From contig NW_004450582.1 in NCBI RefSeq assembly GCF_000321225.1, positions 2,006,870-2,070,869 on the forward strand: a DNA stretch of 64,000 nucleotides, in the 5' to 3' direction. A program made the position numbers and the translations under genes. The DNA comes from Odobenus rosmarus divergens (lineage: Eukaryota; Chordata; Mammalia; Carnivora; Odobenidae). This document shows, piece by piece, positions 49,216 to 60,038 of the stretch. Positions within the stretch are counted from its first letter, which is position 1. Each line of letters starts with the position of its first letter. The notes under the pieces are model-generated. The model was not told the DNA's origin. It made no database searches and saw only the letters and a list, made by a program, of their open reading frames with translations.

Positions 49216-49269
49216 CTCTGTAAGGTTAGGTTCAGCAGAGGTTCAGCACAGCTTACTTCTTTTCTTTCT

Positions 49270-49473
49270 TTTTTTTTTTTTTTAAGATTTTTATTTATTT
49301 ATTTGACAGAGAGAGACACAGCGAGAGAGGGAACACAAGCAGGGGGAGTGGGAGAGGGAGAAGCAGGCTTCCCGCGGAGCAGGGAGCCCGATGCGGGGCT
49401 CATTCCTAGGACTCTAGGATCATGACCCGAGCCGAAGGCAGACGCCCAATGACTAAGCTACCCAGGCGCCCCA
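49270..49473 (-). mobile_element. Carnivore tRNA-derived SINE
   Basis: Reverse copy ending GACTAAGCTACCCAGGCGCC. The target-site duplication is CACAGCTTACTT. Confidence 0.95.
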
Positions 49474-49755
49474 CAGCTTACTTATTTTCTTAAGTTAACT
49501 CAGCCAGCAAGCTATAGGACTAAGCCCATAATCCAAGTTTTCAGACGCTAGTGCCCTTCCTCACACCTCAGTCTCCCAGATGAATAGGTGATAATGAGGA
49601 ATCTTAAGAATTTTAAAAGTCTTAAAGGGATATTTTCATATACTACCTGTGTTTTCCATTAAATTAAAAAAATATGCATTTCAGTGACCTGCGGTCCTAT
49701 CTCCAGAATTGGGTCTTAAAATTGCAAGAAGAGAAGCGCATAAAGATTTATGTCC

Positions 49756-49954
49756 GGGGTGCCTGGGTGACTCAGTCAGTTGGGTGTCTGCCTTCGGCTC
49801 AGGTCATGATCCCAGGGTCCTGGGATGGAGTCCAGAGTCCCCAAGTCCCGCATCAGGCTCCCTGCTCAGAGGGGAGTCTGCTTCTCCCTCTCCCTCCACC
49901 CCTCCCCCTGCTTGTACTCTCTCTCTCAAATAAATAAATAAAACCTTTTAAAAA
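49756..49954 (+). mobile_element. Carnivore tRNA-derived SINE
   Basis: GGGGTGCCTGGGTGACTCAG to AATAAATAAATAAAACC. The target-site duplication is AAAGATTTATGTCC. Confidence 0.95.
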
Positions 49955-50369
49955 AAAGATTTATGTCCAAAATATGTTCACAGATCATTACTTATAACAG
50001 TACAAAGTTGAAATCAAGCTAAATATATTTATTCAATAAACCTTTGTACAAATAATGATAATTGTTTTTATTTATTTATTTCATTTATTTCTCAGTGCCA
50101 GATGCTGTCTTAAGAATTAGGAACAGATCAAAGCATTCAGTAAGGCAGGTTCCAATACGTTCTATTCACTGATCAGTCTGCTTCTGCGACAGATCCATGG
50201 ATCCATTCCACATTTCACTGCATGGAAGCGCCTCGGGGGAACTCTTGTGCAACAGTGAAAAAAATCATGTTTTCAATCATTATTAAATTATATGGAGATG
50301 TGCTTACATTAAAAATGTTAAGGGAAAAAACAGTATGAAAAATTGCATACTATATTATTTCAGTCCTAA

Positions 50370-50370
<1 letters not shown>

Positions 50371-50406
<36 letters not shown>
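50371..50406 (+). repeat. (TG)n microsatellite
   Basis: About 17 uninterrupted TG units. Confidence 0.97.
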
Positions 50407-50408
<2 letters not shown>

Positions 50409-50525
50409 GCACTAAAATCTAAATCTAAGTAGTACCTTCCTCCAGGTGATAGGTTATGGGTAATTTTGTGTCCTCGTTTATACTTGTCTGAATATCCTGA
50501 ACTTTTGTAATGAGACAGAACTGCT

Positions 50526-50706
50526 GGGGCACCTGGGTGGCTCAGTCGGTTAAGCACCTGCCTTCGGCTCAGGTCCTGATCTCAGAATCCTGGGATCGAG
50601 CCCCATGTCAGGCTCCCTGCCCAGCAGGGAGTCTGCTTCTCCCTCTCTCTGCTTACGTTCTCTCTCTGTGTCTCTCAAATAAATAAACAAATAAAACCTC
50701 AAAAAG

Positions 50707-50735
<29 letters not shown>
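50526..50735 (+). mobile_element. Carnivore SINE with (GAA)n tail
   Basis: GGGGCACCTGGGTGGCTCAG to AAATAAACAAATAAAACCTC, then about 11 GAA units at 50703-50737. AGAACTGCTG and AGAAGTGCTG flank it. Confidence 0.94.
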
Positions 50736-50737
<2 letters not shown>

Positions 50738-50739
50738 GC

Positions 50740-51717
50740 TGTGATCATCAGAAAATTTACATGAAAAACTATTTTGGGGTGCTAAAAAATACCAGAATTT
50801 CTAAGAATGGGCTTTAGTTTCTCTTCACAGTTAAATAATGAATCGGGAACTGTAGACGGGAAAGATTTGCAAGAACAACAATTACCCCAAGGATTGGGAA
50901 TAGAGGCAAGATGTTCAAACTAGAAAGGGCCGTGCCCGAGAGAGGGTGTTTAAAGAGCACGTGTGAGGCATTAACTTGTCACACTGGACCCTACTTTCCA
51001 TTGAGGTCAGCTGTTCTCACAGTAGTCGTTAGGATTCACACTAGGCTGAACTAGCGTGGACAGAAGATCTGATGCCTCCAGAACAGAAAACGGGGAAGAG
51101 CTGTGACCCCAACAGGTATAATTTCTGGATTGGAGAGCTTCAAAGTTACTGTGAAAAAGCACCAAGGAGAGCCTTCTTTCTGACAATCATCCTAAAAGGT
51201 ATGTTGTTTCCTATCAGCCCCTTCTGGGCAGGGCCTATCAGCAGCACCAAATGCGCGTGACATAGGCCCACCTTGAGGTGGCATCTCCCCAGAAACCTGC
51301 GTGAGCCAATCATATCACTCGAAGTGGAAACCTGCAGCTCCAGATAATGTCACTTGGCCCCAAACACTGTACAGCGCGTGCCTTTCCTGTCTTCCTGAGA
51401 AAGTTAAGGTTGAGCTGCTGAGCCTGACCCTTAACAGGGCTTTGGAATTCCCCCCTACACAAACTAGATAAGGGATTTTATTTTTAACTGGAAACTAACG
51501 AGTTCACTTCCCAATCCCTTATTTGGTGCACAGATCTGTCTATTTCGCAGAGATTTCAGCTCCGCAAATAAGCTGGAGCTGGAGCTGGAGCTTCCCTCCG
51601 AAAAACCGCTGGTTGGAGGTGGTCAACAGAAATCTCAACAAAACATGAACAAGGCAAGTTCTTGCTGAGACTCACCCAAAGAAAATCCCAGAGGAGAATA
51701 TTGAGCACTCATTTCAG
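50740..51717. other. ART4 upstream region
   Basis: No interspersed repeat recognised in this roughly 1 kb stretch, in contrast with its surroundings. It should contain the ART4 promoter and 5' UTR, but no TATA box is evident and the transcription start cannot be placed. Confidence 0.45.
51342..51472 (+). promoter_or_regulatory. GATA-type motifs upstream of ART4
   Basis: Two AGATAA matches, at 51342-51347 and 51466-51472 (AGATAAG), lie within 480 bases upstream of the ART4 start. ART4 is expressed in erythroid cells, where GATA1 acts, so these are plausible sites. Such 6-mers are common by chance. Confidence 0.25.
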
Positions 51718-51817
51718 GATGAAGCTGCAAGAGCAGAGAAGTATTTGTACCACAAGTGAATACCGTCCATTGACCAACAGAGGCAAAAGGATTCTCCCAA
51801 CTACGGCAGCCCCCAGG

Positions 51818-51898
51818 ATGAGAACCTGGTTCCTCCCGAGGTCGCTTCCTCTTCTGATGCTATTCTCCGCCCTGCAGACACCCACTAGGTGTTCTGAG
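51818..51898 (+). CDS. ART4: ART4 coding exon 1 (signal peptide)
   Basis: Twenty-seven codons: MRTWFLPRSLPLLMLFSALQ, then TPTRCSE, a classic signal peptide. The donor is GAG|GTAGGG, phase 0. Upstream in the same frame, EYRPLTNRGKRILPTTAAPR aligns with the N-terminus of human ART4, but the human first Met aligns to Tyr (TAC at 51761). Confidence 0.88.
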
Positions 51899-54800
51899 GT
51901 AGGGCACAATTGAGGAGGTGATTTCTTTATGGTCAGCGCTCCACTGGAGCGGTTTCCTGGTGACAACCTTTAAGTGACTTTTAGTCACTTGGGATCTGAT
52001 TTCATTCAGACCTTTTTTTAAAAGACTTTTTATTTTATTTATGTGACAGAGAGAGAGAGAGAGAGCACAGGCAGGGGGAGCGGGAGAGGGAGAAGCAGGC
52101 TCTCCACTGAGCAGGGAGCCCAATATGGGACTCTGTCCCAGGACACTGGAATCGTGACCTGAGCCGAAGGCAGGCACTTAACCAACTGAGCCACCCAGGC
52201 GCCCCTCATTCAGACATTTTAACCAATAATGCTAGTGAAGGGGGCACATGGGTGGCTCAGTTGTTAAGTGTCTGCCTTCGGCTCAGGTCATGATCCCTGG
52301 GTCCTGGGATCCAGCCCCGCATCTGGCTCCCTGCTCAGCGGGAAACCGGCTTCTCCCTCTCCCACTCTCCCTGGTTGTGTTCCCTCTCTCGCTGTGTCTC
52401 TGTCTGTCAAATAAATAAATAAAATCTTAAAAAAAAAAAATGTTAGTGAAGGGTGTTGAAAGCAATTCTTAAAAATTGTGGAATTCTTTAGAGTTTATAA
52501 ATTTGGCGTTAATGGAAGCTAGAGGCATAATGTTGTTTTCTTGATTCTCCATAAAATTTAAAACATTGCTTCTGTAGGACAAATGATGCAAAATAAAGTC
52601 TATTTGGCTTTCGACTGTTTCATAGGGATCAACTCAAAAGAAGTATTATAATTTAAAGATCTATATAATGAAAACCTATTGTTAAGAGAGAACATAGTAC
52701 ATATTTGAGATCTAGTAATATAGTAAAGTGTTTAGAGCTCACATGATGTAACAGAACATGATATGATTGATTTTGTTTTGTTTTGACTTAAATAGATTCT
52801 GCAGACCTATTTGTAAACCTTCTGTAAAGAGTTATTGGTAAAGATCATTTAAGCAGTCTTAAAAATATGCTCCATTTTACACACACCTGCATGTCTTCTC
52901 ATCATAAATAACAGTAAAACACCAAATGGTATGTTTTTGAGTTTCAGCTGCAACATCTTTGACATTGACTGGATGGAATCTTATCTCCTAATATAAGGAG
53001 TGCTGTTTATTAGAAAAGCATCGTTTCTTTGCCAAGAAGAAAACATCTTGGAATTTAGATAGTTGAAATTATGGCTCTAAAACACAGACTGGTGATACTT
53101 AATGAACTTGTATTCAAATCTCTAACTTCAGTTTAATATGGACTAGATATTAATAAGTAACCTTCAATTGACTACCCATAGGAAATTTTCTTTTTCCCAC
53201 TCCTGGTTTCTAAGAGGAGGGACTGTCCTAGGCACACTCCTGAGCACTTTACCACTCCCCTGGTGGTGGGCAAATTTAGTTGATTGGTAACATCAGGAAT
53301 AATAACTGGGCATTCTGAGTTTGACTCTGCTCTTTTTCCTCCTGGGAGTTAGCCTGACAGAAAAGGACACGAGCTCTGTGCTCCTCCATGACAAGAATCT
53401 TATCTTTGGGCAGGCCACAATCCAATACTGTCTGCAGCTCAGTGGGCAAGTCTGCCTTGTTCTGGGGTTTACTCTTAACAAATCTACTTGCCATCAGACC
53501 CAAAGATGTGTGCCCCAACAATTCAGCAGTAAAGATGATATTTTAACCTTCATACATGCTCTTTTTTCCTCAATTTTTAAATCAGATCCTGATCAGAAGA
53601 GAGGGCTGTTATTTACAGGGGACCCCTAGGGACAACCCAACATTACTCATCACTGAAGTTTTTTCTTAAATAAAGTTCAGAGACTTAATACAAGTTTTAG
53701 GTATTCACAAAAGAGTATTCCTTAACACGCATGACAGGATGTGAAGGGGGTCAATAGGGGAAACAAAGTATACATAAACTTTAAGATTATAATTTTTTTT
53801 CTTCAAACTACTATGCAAAAATACTGATTTTGGTTATACAAGAAGGGTCACTTCCTCCCTGGGGAGGTGAGTTTTTTTGAGCTTTTAGTAATAGTTATCA
53901 AACCAAATTCAATCTCTGGCACAGGTCCCTGATGCAGGAAGTACTAGGACAGGGTAATGATTATGAGTGAAACTTATTTCAGCAAATAAGTTTTGAGAAG
54001 AAGACTTGGTTTTATGGAGGATAGCAAGTCAGCCACCAGATCGACCATCTGATTTGAAAAGTTAAAGTCAAGATTTTTCTTTTCTTATAGGTTGCAGTTA
54101 ACATTGACTTTGACTTGACACCAAATTCCTTTGATGATCAGTACCAAGGCTGCAGCCCACAGGTCACGGAGAAGCTAAGTCAAGGGGATTATTTCACAAA
54201 AGAAGTAGAAGCACATAGAAATTTCCACAGGGTCTGGGCGAATGCCCACTTAACCTGGCTGAACAGAGCAAAAGATCTCCCCAAGAACATGAATATTACA
54301 CATGCTGTGGCCATCTTGGTTTATACATCAAACAATAGTGTCCGCACAGACTTCACTAAAGCCATGGCCAGTGCTGGGAGGTCTCCACAGCAATATAAAC
54401 ATTCATTCCATTTCAAATACCTGCACTACTACCTGACCTCAGCAATCCAGCTGCTAAGGAAAGAAATGGTCATGAAGAATGACTCTCTGTGTTTTGAGGT
54501 GCATCATGAGCTGAAGGATATCTATTTGGAAGCCTACAGAGGTGCCACCATCCGATTTGGCCAATTCCTCTCCACCTCCCTCCTGAAAGAAGACGCACAG
54601 AAGTTTGGGAACCAAACTCTATTTACCATATTTACCTGCCTGGGTGCACCTGTACAAAAAGTCTCTCTCAAGAAGGAGGTCCTGGTCCCTCCCTATGAGT
54701 TGTTCAAAGTTGTAAATGTGAGCTACCACCCACGAGGAAACTGGTTGCAGTTGCGGTCAGCTGGGAACGTGAGCACATATAACTGTCAGCTGCTAAAAGG

Positions 54801-57800
54801 TATCATATTATCGATCTAAATGGAATCTACTCTTATCAGGATCACAGGCCACTATTCTTTTAAAAAAGTTATTTTTCTGAGTGGGCTTATTGGGGGAAAG
54901 GCCAAAAACATGGAAATTGGCCTTCAGAAGTAGTGTAACTGACAGATTAGAGAAGACCTGCCTTATTTCTTGGTTTCCCTCCCCTTCTTTCTCCTCAACT
55001 ACCTCTAGAAAAAATGTGTTTCTTCAGTGGCCCTAATATGTGGGGCATTCTAGACACAGAGAGTAAACCTCTACTGAAAAAGATAGCACATAAATTTTAT
55101 TTTATTTTATTTTATTTATTTTTACCTTCACCCTCAAACTCGGTTTTGTTTTGTTTCTGTTTTTTGGGGTTTTTTTTGTTTGTCATGGTCATTACAGGAA
55201 TAAGGAGTGCTATGAGTAAAGCAGGAGGCATGATTTATTCATTCACTCTTATCTATTACCCATCTTCTATGTTCCAGGAACTGGAATGGAAGGCATCAGG
55301 TGATATGAAATGAATAAAGCAAAATCACTATCCCAGGAGGAGTTTTAGTCTAATGAGAAATGGAAATATGAGCAAATGTCCACACTCAAAAGCACTAAGC
55401 AATATACCAGATGTTTAAGGATTGGTTGTGGCTTCTCAGTGTAGGAAGCTACTCATTCTCTCTGGAGAAAGTGAGAAAGTCTGCACGATAGAGGACCCCA
55501 TGGGACTTGAAGTAGGAATGGGGGTTTTCAGTGAAAAAGTCATTTCAAGCAGAAAACAGCATATGTTGAATCACAGAGCTTTCAAATAACCAGTGTCTAG
55601 GGAATCTTTATAATTCTGGATGGCTGGAATATAGGAGGTATAGGACACAGGAAGAGGCGAGGAGTAGAAAAGGAATAGGGGAGGGGCGCCTGGGTGGCTC
55701 AGTCGTTAAGTGTCTGCCTTCAGCTCAGGTCATGGTCCCAGCATCCTGGGATCGAGCCCCGCATTGGGCTCCCTGCTCCGCGGGGAGCCTGCTTCTCCCT
55801 CTCCCACTCCCCGTGGTTGTGTTCCCTCTCTCGCTGTCTCTCTCTCTATCAAATAAATAAATAAAATCTTTAAAAAAAGAAGAAGAAAAGGAATAGGGGA
55901 TTGATTGGGGTGGGGAGACTTCTGACAGGCCAGGTGGTTAAAACTCTTGTATTCTATGCTAAGGACTTTCAAACTTCATGCTGTAGGTAATGAGAAGTCA
56001 TTGGAAGTTTTTAAAGAGTGGAGCATCAGTGAGATCAGTATTTTAGCAAGAACTCTGATGATATTGTGAAAAATGAACTGAAGCAGGAGAAATTGGAGAC
56101 ATCACAGAACAAAAAAATATTAAGATCTTTTTTAGAAAAATATGTGGCCGGCTCCATTCCATCCCTGTACGTTGCCAGCCAGAGTCCCTGCACAAAATGG
56201 TAGTTCTGTGGCAAGTAGCTGTGCCCTGTTCAATTTAGAAGGAAGATCATCCTTATCCACATGTGCATGTGTTCACACTCACACTTAACTGCAGTGTCTA
56301 CCTTCAAAATATCCCTGATTCTTTCTCGACTCCATCATTATTGCTACTGTTAATAATTCAGGCTATCAGCATTTCTCAGCATTTGGGGGCTGCAGTGTTA
56401 CAATGATCCTGAAATTGGCATCCATGCTGAGGTCTTGGGCCTGCTTACTCTGGCCTATCTGCAAACACAGACCAGGGGAGAGGTGACTTATCAATACTTT
56501 TATCTCTTCTTGCCTGTCCGTAGAAGTGTGGCAGGCAGCAACATGAGTGAAATGAGTATCTGTTCCACAGAACGAAGAGATCAGTGTTTGCAGAGGAGAA
56601 TGAAAAACTAGAGTATGAAGCAAACAGTGAGATTTTAACACCAAACAAGAACATTCATAGCCAGTTTCCAGGGTTCTTTGGAACTACACTGTTGTTTCAT
56701 CCTCATCAGGATGAAGTTGAGACAGAAAAATTTTTCTACTGGGTTGATGAACACAGTAAAATACATTAAGTAAAACGTTGTAGAACATTTACATCAAAGG
56801 GTAGGAAAATGAGAAAAAGGAGTATATAATAGAAACTTTTTTTTAATATTTTATTTATTTATTTATTTGACAGAGAGAGCACAAGATGGGGGAGCAGGCA
56901 GAGGGAGAGGGAGAAGCAGGCTCCCTGCAGAGGTAGAAAGCCCGATGCGGGGCTCAATCCCAGGACCCTGGGATCATGACCTGAGCCGAAGGCAGACGCT
57001 TAACCAACTGAGCCACCCAGGCTCCCCTGTAATAGAAACTATTACCCATATTCTCTACTCCATAAGTCTCAAAGGAAACTATTTCAAGACCGTCCCCACC
57101 AAACTAATGATCTTTGCTTTCCTGTCAGGAAGCTACTCAAACACAACTTGGAGTTAAGGCTTAGCTGGAATAGCCATGCACATTGCTAGACTCTGGAAGC
57201 TTGGCTGGTCTTGACCGGATATTTGAAATCACAAATCATACTTAAGGGAATCAGTAATCTTGTATTGCTCTGTAAGCTCTTTGTAGGTAGACATGTGACT
57301 ACATGGTATTTAAGAGTCTGGCATGGAATCCTGGCAGTTTGACCCCGGATCCACTCTGTCTGGATTCCTCTCCAACTTGTACAATTTTTTAGCTGTGTTC
57401 TCAGTCCAGTTGCTTAAACTCCCTATGTTTCTTCAACTATGTAAGGAGCATCATAATAGAGCCCCTCAGGCTTTTGTGAAAATAAAATAAAATAAAGTAA
57501 AATACTGAAGTATTTTTACATGACCTAGCATGTAATAAATGGTAAATAAGTGTTAACCAATATTAATTTTAGTCTCCTGACACATAGAGGTGTTCAATCT
57601 ACATTTGTCGAAAAAAAAAATCTGTATTTGTTGAATGAGTGAATAAATGAAGCATTCTCTTTCAATACTTCCAAGTGATCTGGTCTTTGGGTCAGATGAC
57701 CAGATAACTCAATTGACTAAAAACAGTTTCAATATTTACTAGAAAGAGAAAATATTCTAGAAAGCTCAACCCATAGTCAAAAATAAGGAGCTATAGTCAT

Positions 57801-59978
57801 GATATGACTGATCTAGAATGTGGTCATTTGCAATGTGAGTTACTACATCTAAATTTTTCCTAGAAATTCACCACTGTGCAGTCTTGGGAAGAGATTGTAA
57901 ATGGCAGAAAAAAATGACCCCTGGTCGTAAAGGGTGATATTTTGGTCAGAGACTTTGCATGGTAGGCCAAGAGCTGGAGTTGGAGTGTCTTCCCAGCCAG
58001 CACAACTACAAAACTATTCAGGAGATTGAAAGAGGGAGAAGAATCAGCTCAAGTTGCAGGGATGCCATTTTTCCTTTGACTCTGTTGGCTCTGGCTGAAA
58101 GTTGCAGAGAAGGCTGCTCCATCCTCTGGTTCTGCTTTCCCTAAACCTCATATGGAAGCCAACTAGGGAAGCCTCAAGGCTGCCATTGGCTGGTTGATAG
58201 CACAGACAAGTTAGTTGAGGACAAAAAGACTACATTATCTTGAGATAAACACAACCAATACCCACCTATCTCTACTGATTACCAAAAAAAAAAAAAAAAG
58301 TTTGATTAACTTCATGATGCTGCAGTGGTGTTTGTTTGTTTTCTCAATAAGTAAGCTATTTCTGAAACTTTCCTTAAGTCATTTCTGCTAACTGACAAAT
58401 AACACTTTACTTATCCCAACATCCTGGAGCAGTATTGGGTTGATCCATACATGAACAATGGGAGGAGGGAAGTGGTGTGTTTTTCTTTTCTGGGAGTCCT
58501 TCACTGGAAGGGAGTAAGATCAATGGACTCTCCCCAGACCTGCTTTTCTAGCTAACTGCTATTTTCTGCCATCAACCTCAGTCTAGGGATTCCCAGATGG
58601 TATTCTGGAAGACTGATATCTAATTCCTCATGAAACCAGAATCCTCTCAGGGAACTGTTTCTTATCCCTTCATTTTTTTTCCCCAAGCAGAAGCCATAAG
58701 CTATTCTACATCTAAAAAGTCCTCTGAGGCAATGACTTGTTTCCTCTCCTGTTCCCTCTTAATCTGACAGACATCATATTTGAAAGACAACATGAAGACC
58801 TTTAAAATTGGTCAGCCAGAACACCATAATTCTCCCAATGAAAAGATAATAGATTAGAGAATATAGCTTCCCCAGTCCCTCGATTTATTTCAGAATTGGC
58901 TCTGTTAACTTGTTAACTACATTTCTCAAGTTCAAAGAGTACCGAGGAATCTGTCGCGTTCAGAGTTAAAAGGTCAAATTGGTAGCATAATATATTTAAG
59001 CAAGGGCAATGCAAAAGAAAAATTGTATAAGACATTCTACACTAACAGCTCTCCCTTCTAATTCTTTTCTCATCCCTTTTGTGACCTATATGGTTACCAT
59101 AGAAACAGATGTTTTCATGCCCGTTGAAAGACTCAAAATATGTTATGTTAGTTATTTGTCCTTAAATTTTGTTTTGTTCAGGAAAATAATCCGTGCCAAA
59201 AATCTGTAAACACACAAATACATACTCTGTTCTGTATCACTGGATTCACAAAGAAGGATTTATTTGTTAAAATGCTTCACATAATCAAAATTCTTAAGCA
59301 TATTTCTAGAAAAAATAGTCAACTTTTGTAGTAAGCCTGGTTTTACATGTTAACTGTGCCAGTTATTAGCAGTGAGAACGTGGGCAAAGTCTTAGTCCTG
59401 TGTGTCTCCATTTCTTTATATGTAATATAGGGGGAAAAATGTAATGAAACCTCCCTTACAGGATTCTGGTGATGATAAAATGACTCATGCATGTAAAAGC
59501 TCTTAGAACAGATTCTGACACTAGTAAGTACTCAAAATTTGCAGATACTATTACTGTTACATATTATTTATTTATTAATTTCCTGTTTCCTGTTTTCTTT
59601 TACTCTGGGCTTTATCTCAAACTAGTCTTCCCTAGTTGTGGCATCACATTAACCTTGAAGTAGAGTGTCTGTCTCAGCCGAATGGATGAAAGAATGAGTA
59701 AATTGAGGGACGCCTGGGTGGCTCAGTTGGTTAAGCGTCTGCCTTCAGCTCAGGTCATGATCCCAGGGTCCTGGGATAGAGTTCTGCATCAGGCTCCCTG
59801 CTCAGCAAGGAGCCTACTTCTCCCTCTCCTGAGCCTGCTTCTCCCTCTCCTCCCCGCTCCTTCTCTCTCTTGCTCTCTTTTGCTATCTCTGTCTCTCTCT
59901 CAAATAAATAAATAAAACCTAAGAAAGGAAGAAAGGAAGGAGGAAGGAAAGAAAGAAAGGAAGAAGAAAGAAAAAGAA

Positions 59979-60038
<60 letters not shown>

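Larger units (their letters stand above)
46201..49260. other. Intergenic with an older repeat and a solo LTR
   Basis: No gene recognised. About 46730-47640 reads as an old interspersed repeat whose class I cannot name (words such as GACATCTACAAAATAACTGG and TAATTGTACTGTGGTTATAT). It is split by a probable LTR at 47086-47445. Confidence 0.45.

Noticed and set aside
53276..53629. Overlapping open frames on both strands in ART4 intron 1
   Set aside because: No recognisable protein family and no splice context. The minus-strand peptides look gene-like at a glance, but I could match them to nothing.
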